From the NCBI GenBank assembly GCA_002171375.1, contig NHFK01000035.1:4054-12015 (forward strand): 7,962 bases of DNA. Direction: 5' to 3'. The position numbers and the translations under genes were made by a program. Position 1 is the stretch's first letter; each line of letters opens with the position of its first letter. The DNA comes from Alphaproteobacteria bacterium TMED109. Lineage in GTDB: Bacteria > Pseudomonadota > Alphaproteobacteria > TMED109. A model generated the notes under the pieces. It worked only from the letters and a program-made list of their open reading frames with translations. It did no database searches and was not told where the DNA came from. Of the stretch, positions 1 through 6,127 are shown piece after piece.

Positions 1-38
1 CCCGAATAAACTAATATATTTTTATATTTTTTTTTCAT
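1..38 (-). CDS. 5' end of a divergent gene, possibly a glycosyltransferase (partial)
   Basis: Only the first 12 codons and two bases lie in the window. Read on the minus strand, an ATG at 38-36 opens the peptide MKKKYKNILVYSG, and the frame stays open to the edge. A good Shine-Dalgarno sequence, GGTAGGA (minus strand, positions 50-44), sits 5 bases before the ATG, which is the main reason to accept this start. A basic N-terminus followed by an ILVYSG-like beta strand is how many Rossmann-fold enzymes begin, including family 9 (heptosyltransferase-like) glycosyltransferases. The neighbouring LPS-type genes make that reading attractive. With so few residues the family assignment is a guess, while the presence of a gene start is better supported. 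Confidence 0.5.
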   Translation of the reverse strand, partial: MKKKYKNILVYS

Positions 39-43
39 ATATT

Positions 44-50
44 TCCTACC
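44..50 (-). promoter_or_regulatory. Ribosome binding site of the divergent partial gene
   Basis: On the minus strand this reads GGTAGGA, followed by the 5-base spacer AATAT and the ATG at 38-36. It is one of the clearest Shine-Dalgarno matches in the window and decides the start of the truncated minus-strand gene. Confidence 0.55.
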
Positions 51-117
51 TTTTTTTATATGATTATAATATAAACCCTTATATGGAAATCTTTTTTATT
101 GTTAAATAAATATAAAC

Positions 118-124
118 AAAGGTG
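118..124 (+). promoter_or_regulatory. Ribosome binding site fixing the DUF6165 start
   Basis: AAAGGTG lies 6 bases before the ATG at 131. An in-frame GTG at 122 overlaps this sequence and has no ribosome binding site of its own, so the ATG at 131 is the better start. Confidence 0.6.
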
Positions 125-130
125 TTAATA

Positions 131-526
131 ATGTCAGATGAAATAAATGTACCTATATCTCCTGGTGAATTAGTAGATAAAATTACTATCCTTGAAATTA
201 AAAAAGAATTTATTAAAGATGATAATAAACTAAAAAATATCAATCATGAATATGATCTACTTATGCAAATATATAGTGAGCACATTTCCAAAACTAAAGG
301 TGTAACTGAATTAAAAAATAAATTGAAAGAAATTAATTTAGAACTTTGGAAAATAGAGGATGATATAAGAGATTGTGAGAGAGAAAAGTCTTTTACTGAT
401 ATTTTTATAGAATTAGCTAGATCAGTTTATTTTACAAATGATAAAAGGTCTAAGGTTAAATTAGAAATCAATTTATTAATGAATTCAAATTTAGTGGAAG
501 AAAAGTCATATAAGGATTATTCATAA
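131..526 (+). CDS. DUF6165 family protein, function unknown
   Basis: A 131-residue protein with no signal peptide or membrane segment, probably cytoplasmic. The N-terminus carries the motif I-x-V-P-I-S-P-G-E-L-V-D-K-I-T-I-L-E (residues 5-22), which I recognise as typical of the DUF6165 family of proteobacterial proteins. The remainder is charged, Lys/Glu-rich and almost entirely helical in character. Heptad-like stretches around residues 20-90 suggest a coiled coil or helical bundle. The start is the ATG at 131, because AAAGGTG stands 6 bases before it. The gene is followed after 5 bases by a heptose-phosphatase-like gene, so the two are probably co-transcribed. Members of this family commonly sit among glycosyltransferase and LPS genes, so an accessory role in surface-sugar assembly is an inference. 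No enzymatic motif is visible. Confidence 0.8.
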   Translation: MSDEINVPISPGELVDKITILEIKKEFIKDDNKLKNINHEYDLLMQIYSEHISKTKGVTELKNKLKEINLELWKIEDDIRDCEREKSFTDIFIELARSVYFTNDKRSKVKLEINLLMNSNLVEEKSYKDYS

Positions 527-536
527 TTATTATGAA
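520..536. repeat. 17-base palindrome over the DUF6165/phosphatase junction
   Basis: TTCATAATTATTATGAA is a perfect 8-base inverted repeat around a single central T. It spans the last sense codons and stop of the DUF6165 gene and the start codon of the next gene. The right arm, ATTATGAA (529-536), recurs directly at 539-546. The stem is AT-only and weak, and could be an accident of composition. Confidence 0.4.
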
Positions 537-1164
537 TAATTATGAACATCTTAAAGATGGATTAGGCTTATGGTCAGAATTAATTTCTAAAAATAAAAAT
601 TTAGAAAATAGACCAGCTTTATTTTTAGATAGAGATGGAACAATTGTTAAATATGAAGAGTATCTTCATGATCCTCTAAAAATAAAAATTAACAATAATA
701 TTTGTTCATTAATCAGAGAATGTAATTTAATTAATATACCTATTATTGAAATAACTAATCAATCCGGTATTGGCAGAGGTAAATATAGTTGGAATGATTT
801 TAATAAAACAGAAAAAGAAATAAGAAAAATATTATCAATGCAAGATGCCCAAATTAATATGCTTTGTGCATGTGCTTTTCATCAAGATGCAAAAAATACT
901 TATAGAATTAAAGAACATTCTTGGAGAAAACCAAATTCAGGAATGATTGAAGAAGCTGTAAGTATTTTTAATATAAATCTTCAAAAGTCATGGATTATAG
1001 GAGATAGTATTTCTGACATTCAATCTGGTTTCAATGCAGGGATAAAAGGCGGTATTTTATATAATAATAAAGATAAAAGTTTCAATCCTAAGAGTAATTT
1101 TATTGTAAAATATGCTGATACTTCTCAAAATTTAAAATGGTTAATTAATGAATTTATTGAATAG
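532..1164 (+). CDS. HAD-IIIA phosphatase, D-glycero-D-manno-heptose 1,7-bisphosphate phosphatase-like
   Basis: A 210-residue cytoplasmic hydrolase of the HAD superfamily, GmhB/histidinol-phosphatase branch. All four HAD motifs are visible. Motif I is LFLDRDGT (nucleophile D33, acid/base D35), and motif II is ITNQSGIGRG (T75). The motif III lysine is K133 in RKPNSGM, and motif IV is IIGDSISD (D158, D162). GmhB removes the C7 phosphate of heptose bisphosphate on the way to ADP-heptose for LPS core. The usual GmhB zinc loop ends in C-x-C-R-K-P; here it reads HSWRKP, with C112, C114 and H117 earlier, so zinc binding is altered or absent and the substrate may differ. About 26 residues precede the core (GLGLWSELI). 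The start lacks a close ribosome binding site: AAGGA at 512-516 is 15 bases away, so coupling to the DUF6165 gene is likely. The 3' end overlaps the convergent dehydratase gene by 11 bases. Confidence 0.8.
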   Translation: MNNYEHLKDGLGLWSELISKNKNLENRPALFLDRDGTIVKYEEYLHDPLKIKINNNICSLIRECNLINIPIIEITNQSGIGRGKYSWNDFNKTEKEIRKILSMQDAQINMLCACAFHQDAKNTYRIKEHSWRKPNSGMIEEAVSIFNINLQKSWIIGDSISDIQSGFNAGIKGGILYNNKDKSFNPKSNFIVKYADTSQNLKWLINEFIE

Positions 1165-2134
1165 CTTTTTTAAAAACTTTTGTATCAATATTTGATCCAG
1201 ATAAAACTATTACAATAGTTTTATTTTTTAGTATTGTTTTTTTATTCAAGATTGCGGCAAGACCTACAGCTCCTCCTGGCTCCAAAATAAGCCCTAAATT
1301 CATATAAGCATATCTTATAGCTTTTAAGACCTGTTTGTCAGTAACAGTTAGCCCTTTTTTTATAAGGTTTTTATTAATATTAAACGTCATTTCTCCTGGT
1401 TGATTTGCTAATAGTGAATCACATATAGATTGATTATTCATATTATTTTTATATATTTTTTTATTTTTTATAGATTTAGAATAATCAGCAAATTTATTCG
1501 GTTCAATACTATATATATTGGTATTATTAAATTTATTTTTAATAGCTGTTGCAATTCCTGCTATTAAGCCGCCGCCTCCAGTAGGGACTAAAACTTTATC
1601 TGGAAATAAATCGTATTTAGAAATTTGCTCAATTATTTCTAAACCTATAGTGCCTTGTCCAGCTATCACATCTGGATCATCATATGGTGGTATTATTAAT
1701 AGATTATTTTTTCTGGCAATACTGTTCCCTATTTCTTCCCTATTTTCAGTTTTTCTATTATAAAATACTATATTTGCCTTTCTGGATTTAGTGCCATTGA
1801 TTTTATTTTGTGGTGCATCTTTAGGCATTACGATTGTGGATTTTATATTAAAGATATTAGCTGCCTCAGCTACACCTTGAGCGTGGTTACCTGAAGACCA
1901 GGCTAGTATACCTGCAGGCTTATCATTTTTAATTGAATTATAAATTTTATTATATGCACCTCTTATTTTAAATGATCCCGTTCGTTGAATATTTTCAGCT
2001 TTATAAAATATTTTGGAACCAAATTTTTTACTAAGATAAAAATCATATATAAGTGGTGTAGTAACAATTTTACCATCTAAAATATTTTTAGCTTTTAAAA
2101 TTTCAGAAATTTTTATAGGATTATTATTTTTCAT
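1154..2134 (-). CDS. PLP-dependent serine/threonine dehydratase (serine racemase-like)
   Basis: A 326-residue fold-type II PLP enzyme. Such enzymes deaminate L-threonine to 2-oxobutanoate or L-serine to pyruvate, and close relatives racemise serine. Visible motifs are GSFKIRGA with the PLP lysine K56, and SSGNHAQG (80-87) with S81 matching the catalytic serine of serine racemase. The phosphate-binding glycine loop is TGGGGLIAG (185-193), and LSGSN (311-315) is the strand whose serine contacts the PLP ring nitrogen. E211 and D217 keep the E-x5-D spacing of the divalent-metal site in serine racemase. There is no C-terminal ACT/regulatory domain, so it is the short form and not full-length biosynthetic IlvA (about 500 residues). 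It is downstream of the transglycosylase, overlaps it by 11 bases, and has AAGGA 11 bases before its ATG. Exact substrate cannot be told from sequence. Confidence 0.87.
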   Translation of the reverse strand: MKNNNPIKISEILKAKNILDGKIVTTPLIYDFYLSKKFGSKIFYKAENIQRTGSFKIRGAYNKIYNSIKNDKPAGILAWSSGNHAQGVAEAANIFNIKSTIVMPKDAPQNKINGTKSRKANIVFYNRKTENREEIGNSIARKNNLLIIPPYDDPDVIAGQGTIGLEIIEQISKYDLFPDKVLVPTGGGGLIAGIATAIKNKFNNTNIYSIEPNKFADYSKSIKNKKIYKNNMNNQSICDSLLANQPGEMTFNINKNLIKKGLTVTDKQVLKAIRYAYMNLGLILEPGGAVGLAAILNKKTILKNKTIVIVLSGSNIDTKVFKKAIQ

Positions 2135-4124
2135 GTAAAAATAATTCCTTAATATTTGTTTTATTTTTTATTGCTATATTTATAAAAACTTGTTGGTAGA
2201 CTATATAATTTTCAACTACTCTTTGCACATAATTCCTAGTTTCGGTAAAGGGTATTAATTCAATCCAATTTATTAAATCAACACCTTTATCTCTGGGGTC
2301 ACCGTGCAGTTTAATCCATCTATTTACATTTGTTGGACCAGCATTATAACTAGCAATTGCTAATATTGTTGATCCTTCATAATAGTTCATAAGTGAGTAT
2401 AAATATTTAGAACCTAAATATAAATTGTATTCTATATCAGTTATTAATTTGTTTTTGTTATATTTTATGCCTAATTTTTTTGCTGTACTTTTAGCAGTAG
2501 AGGGCATTAACTGAACTATACCAAGTGCACCAGAGCTACTTCTTGCATTTGGATAAAATTCACTTTCTTGTTTTGCTATCGCCATAATTAAAGGGTCATT
2601 TAAAATATTGCTATTTACATTATAAGGATATGGAAATAAATATTTTTGAAAACTTTTATCTATCCTTATAGCCTTTTTACATGCTCTAATAAATAAATCT
2701 GTTCGTTTCTTATTTTTTAAAACTTTAAGAACTTGTAAAATTTCATTTTTACTTAATTTATTTTTAAATAAACCATTAATAAATTTTAAACTATATTTTT
2801 TATCAGATGTGCTGCTTAAAAGTCCTAATACGCGTAATTTCTTATTAATATTATTTTCAGGAGTATCTATAAACATTTCTATATCTTGTAACTCAAAATT
2901 AGGTTCATTATTAATTATTTCATTAGATAAAAGACCGTAAAATGTAGTATTATATTTGCTTGCAATCCCATAATAGGAATTGGTATTAACTTCATTGAGT
3001 AAATATTTTTCTGTTTTTGCTAACCAATAATTAGCTCTAGATATAGAAATAGGCATTTTGACTATATCTCTCATATTTAAAAAATGCTTTAGTGCCTGAT
3101 CTGGTTTCTCTAAAAATTCTAAGGATATCCATCCAAGTAACCATTCTGCATTAGCTATATTTGAAATTTTAGTTTGTTGATGATTAACTAATAAATAGTA
3201 AGCTTGTTGATACTTCTTTTGATTTAATAAGTTTCTTGTATGCCAATTTATTTCTTTCCACCAATAGCTTGGTTTTATAAGAGTTTCTGAATTTTTATTG
3301 AGATGATTTAATAATAATTGATAGGATTCATTAGGTAGACCGCTTGTTCTTCTCCATTTTACTCTTTCATAAACTAGTCCTGAATCATTTTTAAGGTATT
3401 CAGGAATTATTTTTATTGCGTAATCAACGCCATATTCTTTTCTTGATAATTTTATTTTTGCTTTTGATAAAATTTGATAGTCATTACTAACTCTTTTGAT
3501 TTGTCTATATGCACTTGCCCATTTTTTTTTGAAAATTAAATTATCTAATCTTTGGACATTATCTTTTTCACCAAATAAATAGGAAAATTTTTTATAAATA
3601 TATTTTTCATTTTCTTTATTAAATGAGCCATTAATCCAATTTTCAATAATTATATTTTTTTGATCTAAATTATTATTGTTATTATTAATTAAATAATTTG
3701 CATATTTAATTTTACCTATTCTTGTAATAGGTTTTTGTACTTCATATATCTTATAGAGTATATTGTCTGTTATATTCCAATCTGTTTTCTCTTCTAAATC
3801 TATAACGAGATTATTTATATCTGGCCAACCTTCATATTTTTTAATAGTTTTTTCTATATCGTCTATCTCTATATTTTTGTTTGAAATCATTAACCAATTT
3901 ACTAAGTCATCCAAATTTACATCACTATTTTTATCTAATAACTTATTTATTTGTTGTAACTTATTGTTTTCTGCTAAACTAATTATCTTAAGAATTAATT
4001 CTGTATTTTTATCTTTTTCATTTGTATTTGCTAATAATTGTTTCGTATGAAGTACAAAACATAAAGTAATTATGTTACAAAATAATAGAATATATTTTAT
4101 TAATATATTTGATGAATTGAACAT
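2124..4124 (-). CDS. slt: Soluble lytic murein transglycosylase (Slt70-type)
   Basis: A 666-residue exported enzyme that cleaves the MurNAc-GlcNAc bond of peptidoglycan, leaving 1,6-anhydro ends, in the periplasm. The N-terminus has a hydrophobic stretch (about residues 7-25) with a possible cleavage after LLA (32), so a Sec signal peptide is likely. There is no lipobox. Residues about 40-450 are helix-rich and form the doughnut-shaped superhelical domain. The most conserved part is about 250-400, with SYWWKEINW (286-294), AEWLLGWISLEFL (326-338) and TTFYGLL (393-399). The catalytic SLT domain is C-terminal (about 508-640). It contains AIAKQESEF with catalytic glutamate E520, GALGIVQLMPSTA (532-544) and ASYNAGP (591-597). 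Length is close to E. coli Slt70. The N-terminal 240 residues are poorly conserved and Asn/Lys-rich, as AT-rich genomes often show. The gene diverges from dapA and overlaps the dehydratase downstream. No clear ribosome binding site precedes its ATG. Confidence 0.93.
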   Translation of the reverse strand: MFNSSNILIKYILLFCNIITLCFVLHTKQLLANTNEKDKNTELILKIISLAENNKLQQINKLLDKNSDVNLDDLVNWLMISNKNIEIDDIEKTIKKYEGWPDINNLVIDLEEKTDWNITDNILYKIYEVQKPITRIGKIKYANYLINNNNNNLDQKNIIIENWINGSFNKENEKYIYKKFSYLFGEKDNVQRLDNLIFKKKWASAYRQIKRVSNDYQILSKAKIKLSRKEYGVDYAIKIIPEYLKNDSGLVYERVKWRRTSGLPNESYQLLLNHLNKNSETLIKPSYWWKEINWHTRNLLNQKKYQQAYYLLVNHQQTKISNIANAEWLLGWISLEFLEKPDQALKHFLNMRDIVKMPISISRANYWLAKTEKYLLNEVNTNSYYGIASKYNTTFYGLLSNEIINNEPNFELQDIEMFIDTPENNINKKLRVLGLLSSTSDKKYSLKFINGLFKNKLSKNEILQVLKVLKNKKRTDLFIRACKKAIRIDKSFQKYLFPYPYNVNSNILNDPLIMAIAKQESEFYPNARSSSGALGIVQLMPSTAKSTAKKLGIKYNKNKLITDIEYNLYLGSKYLYSLMNYYEGSTILAIASYNAGPTNVNRWIKLHGDPRDKGVDLINWIELIPFTETRNYVQRVVENYIVYQQVFINIAIKNKTNIKELFLHEK
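2146..2150 (-). promoter_or_regulatory. Ribosome binding site of the dehydratase, inside the slt gene
   Basis: On the minus strand AAGGA lies 11 bases before the ATG at 2134. It falls inside the last codons of the transglycosylase gene, as expected for a translationally coupled pair. The spacing is slightly long. Confidence 0.4.
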
Positions 4125-4186
4125 AGTATAATAAGTATAATTACTTTTTTTATTAATAGATATAAAATTATTGAGGCAGAAATTAT
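4125..4186. promoter_or_regulatory. slt/dapA divergent spacer with two tandem TATAAT boxes
   Basis: This 62-base spacer must hold the starts of both the minus-strand slt unit and the plus-strand dapA unit. On the plus strand it opens with a 9-base tandem repeat, AGTATAATA then AGTATAATT (4126-4143). The repeat gives two TATAAT hexamers at 4127-4132 and 4136-4141, either of which could be the dapA -10 box. No convincing -35 lies 16-18 bases upstream. The dapA ribosome binding site is at the other end of the spacer. Confidence 0.35.
4173..4176 (+). promoter_or_regulatory. Probable ribosome binding site of dapA
   Basis: GAGG lies 10 bases before the dapA ATG at 4187. It is the only purine-rich Shine-Dalgarno-like match in the spacer. 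Confidence 0.4.
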
Positions 4187-5083
4187 ATGAATATTAAATA
4201 TAAAGGATCATTTGTAGCACTTCTTACACCTTTCGTTAATGGACAAGTAGACGAAGTTGCATTTCAAAAGTTTGTAGAATGGCAAATTATTCAGGGTACA
4301 AGTGGCCTTGTTCCATGTGGAACAACAGGTGAATCTCCTACATTAAGTCATAATGAACATGAAAGATTAATTGATTTAACTGTTGAAGTTTCAAATGGTA
4401 GAGTTCCGGTCATGGCAGGAACAGGGTCAAATTCGACTGAAGAAGCTATAAATTTAACTGAATATGCAAAAAAAGCAGGAGCAGATTCTGCGCTAATAGT
4501 AATGCCTTATTATAATAAGCCTACTCAGGAAGGAATGTATGCTCATTTTAAAGCAATTAATGACGCGGTAGAGATACCTTTATTTATCTATAATATTCCT
4601 GGGAGATCGATAGTTGATATGTCTATTGAGACAATGGTTAAATTAGCTAAATTACCAAATATTATTGGTGTAAAGGATGCAAGTAACGATCCAATTAGAC
4701 CAACCTTATTGAAGAATGCATTAGATGATAATAATTTTATTCAGTTTTCTGGAGAAGACCCTTCACAGCTTCCATTTATGGCCTCAGGAGGAGATGGAAT
4801 AATATCTGTGACAGGTAATATAGCTCCTAATTTAATGTCTGAATTTCATAAATTATGGGGTGAAGGTAAATTGATAGAAGCTAGAAAGTTACAAGAAAAA
4901 CTTATGCCTTTGCATACATCATTATTTTTAGAAACTAGTCCTGCTCCAGTTAAATATGCAGCATTTTTAAGAGGTATAGCTAATTCTGAAGTGCGATTGC
5001 CGTTAGTAGAGCCAACTAATCAAACAAAAAATATAGTGAAATTAGCTTTAAAAGACCTTGAACTTCATAAAATAGAAATTTGA
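4187..5083 (+). CDS. dapA: 4-hydroxy-tetrahydrodipicolinate synthase
   Basis: A 298-residue cytoplasmic TIM-barrel enzyme that condenses pyruvate with L-aspartate 4-semialdehyde. This is the first committed step to meso-diaminopimelate and lysine. The length is normal for the family, and the hallmark residues are all present. GTTGE holds T46 and T47; Y109 follows in MPYYNKP. Y135 and R140 lie in IYNIPGR, and the Schiff-base lysine K163 is in IGVKDAS. They match E. coli T44, T45, Y107, Y133, R138 and K161. GGDGIISVTGN, also conserved, follows in the C-terminal third. The protein is better conserved than its neighbours, so the identification is firm. It is first in a plus-strand unit with smpB, whose ATG overlaps the dapA TGA by one base. 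Its diaminopimelate product feeds the peptidoglycan that the divergent slt enzyme cuts. Confidence 0.97.
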   Translation: MNIKYKGSFVALLTPFVNGQVDEVAFQKFVEWQIIQGTSGLVPCGTTGESPTLSHNEHERLIDLTVEVSNGRVPVMAGTGSNSTEEAINLTEYAKKAGADSALIVMPYYNKPTQEGMYAHFKAINDAVEIPLFIYNIPGRSIVDMSIETMVKLAKLPNIIGVKDASNDPIRPTLLKNALDDNNFIQFSGEDPSQLPFMASGGDGIISVTGNIAPNLMSEFHKLWGEGKLIEARKLQEKLMPLHTSLFLETSPAPVKYAAFLRGIANSEVRLPLVEPTNQTKNIVKLALKDLELHKIEI

Positions 5084-5535
5084 TGAGTCCAATAATATCA
5101 AATAGACGTGCTAAAAGAGAATATGAAATTTTAGAAACGGTTGAAGCTGGAATTATTTTATCTGGACCTGAAGTTAAATCTTTAAGATTGGGTAAGGCAA
5201 ATATAGGAGATGCTTATGCTGATCCAAAAGATGGAGAAATGTGGCTAATAAATTGCCATATATCAGAATATAATAATGCACAAAAAGAATTTCATACCTC
5301 TCCGACTAGACCTCGTAAATTATTATTACATAAAAAAGAAATAAAAAAATTACAAGGTAGTGTTCAAAAACAAGGATTAACATTAATAGTTTTAAAAATA
5401 TTTTTTAATTTTAAAGGTGTTGCTAAAATTATTTTAGGATTAGGAAGAGGTAAAAAAGATAGAGATAAAAGAGCTGATGAAAAAAGAAGAGATTGGCAAA
5501 GACAAAAGCAAAGATTGTTAAGAGCTAAAAATTAA
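5083..5535 (+). CDS. smpB: SsrA-binding protein SmpB
   Basis: A 150-residue RNA-binding protein that partners tmRNA in trans-translation, rescuing ribosomes stalled on broken mRNAs and tagging the nascent chain for degradation. The family signature is clear. It has NRRAKREYEILE (7-18), SGPEVKSLRLGKANIGDAY (27-45), LINCHISEY (55-63), RPRKLLLHK (76-84), and the GRGKKDRDKR element (121-130) before a basic C-terminal tail. That tail becomes helical in the ribosomal mRNA channel. The length is typical. The start is the ATG at 5083, sharing its A with the dapA stop (TGATG), which implies translational coupling. A TTG one codon earlier is in frame but unlikely. No ribosome binding site of its own is visible. 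The tmRNA gene is not in this window. Confidence 0.96.
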   Translation: MSPIISNRRAKREYEILETVEAGIILSGPEVKSLRLGKANIGDAYADPKDGEMWLINCHISEYNNAQKEFHTSPTRPRKLLLHKKEIKKLQGSVQKQGLTLIVLKIFFNFKGVAKIILGLGRGKKDRDKRADEKRRDWQRQKQRLLRAKN

Positions 5536-5572
5536 ATTAATCTAAATATATTTATGTTAACGTAGAACTAAT

Positions 5573-6127
5573 ATGATGAATTTATTAAAATTTATATGTT
5601 TATTTTTTATGTCTTATTTTTCTGTGAGTAGTATCACTAATGCTAAAAATTTAATTTTAGCGGATACTTTTTTTGAGGATATAAATGGAAATAATGTAAA
5701 GTTAAGTGATTTTCCTGGTAAGGTTTTACTTATCGTAAACACAGCAAGTTATTGTGGTTTTACTAAACAATATGAGGGGCTTCAGGAATTAACTACTAAG
5801 TTTTCTCCTAATGAACTCTCAATAATTGCTATACCTTCTAATGACTTTGGTGGACAAGAGCCTGGAAATAAAGAAGAAATTAAAGATTTTTGTGAAGGGA
5901 TATATGGTGTTACTTTCCCTATTATGAGTAAGCAAAAAGTTTTAGGTAAAAATAAGCACTCATTTTATGAATGGATAGAAAATAATTATGGCTCAGGTAA
6001 GTTACCTAGATGGAATTTCCATAAATATTTAATTAGTAGAGAAGGAGAGTTACTGCATTCAATTTCTAGTCGCGTATCTCCTCGTTCATCAAAATTCATT
6101 GGAAAAATATCTACTAGTTTAGAGTAA
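5573..6127 (+). CDS. Exported glutathione peroxidase family protein (cysteine type)
   Basis: A 184-residue thiol peroxidase that reduces hydrogen peroxide or lipid hydroperoxides. The N-terminus is a likely Sec signal peptide: basic start, hydrophobic core about 4-21, and TNA before a possible cleavage after residue 24. The mature enzyme should therefore act in the periplasm. The peroxidatic cysteine is C61 in NTASYCGFTKQY. The rest of the catalytic tetrad is Q95 in NDFGGQEPG, and W147 and N148 in RWNFHK. C107 in DFCEGIYGVTFP sits where the resolving cysteine of thioredoxin-dependent members lies, so thioredoxin-like proteins may be the true reductant. The familiar PCNQF stretch reads PSNDF here, as I recall for other alphaproteobacterial members. 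Two adjacent ATGs (5573, 5576) are possible starts. It follows smpB by 37 bases, and its 3' end overlaps the convergent glycosylase gene by 9 bases. Confidence 0.92.
   Translation: MMNLLKFICLFFMSYFSVSSITNAKNLILADTFFEDINGNNVKLSDFPGKVLLIVNTASYCGFTKQYEGLQELTTKFSPNELSIIAIPSNDFGGQEPGNKEEIKDFCEGIYGVTFPIMSKQKVLGKNKHSFYEWIENNYGSGKLPRWNFHKYLISREGELLHSISSRVSPRSSKFIGKISTSLE

Larger units (their letters stand above)
39..130. promoter_or_regulatory. Divergent intergenic region with back-to-back -10 candidates
   Basis: This spacer separates the minus-strand partial gene from the DUF6165 gene, so it should carry promoters in both directions. Positions 63-70 read ATTATAAT, which gives a perfect TATAAT -10 hexamer on each strand (65-70 plus, 68-63 minus). 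No good -35 (TTGACA-like) lies at the right distance on either side. In such AT-rich DNA a TATAAT can arise by chance, so the exact promoter is uncertain even though promoter activity is expected here. Confidence 0.35.

Noticed and set aside
2..109. Plus-strand frame open from the left edge as the 3' end of an upstream gene
   Set aside because: The translation is a Phe/Tyr/Ile-rich run typical of AT-rich non-coding DNA, and the minus-strand start with a good ribosome binding site explains the region better.
122..130. GTG start for the DUF6165 gene
   Set aside because: It overlaps the AAAGGTG ribosome binding site that serves the ATG at 131, and family similarity begins after that ATG.
1162..1178. 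T-rich and A-rich stretch at the phosphatase/dehydratase junction as a two-way terminator
   Set aside because: Any stem would be almost only A-T pairs and lies in coding sequence; it is too weak to call.
1518..1763. 81-codon plus-strand open frame
   Set aside because: It lies antisense inside the dehydratase gene, which has clear PLP-enzyme motifs. The translation is a hydrophobic by-product with no recognisable family.
3763..4050. 95-codon plus-strand open frame
   Set aside because: Antisense to the N-terminal part of the lytic transglycosylase gene. It is rich in Ser, Phe and Ile as expected for the complement of Lys/Asn-rich coding DNA.
5080..5082. TTG start for smpB
   Set aside because: The next codon is an ATG forming the classic TGATG coupling junction with dapA.
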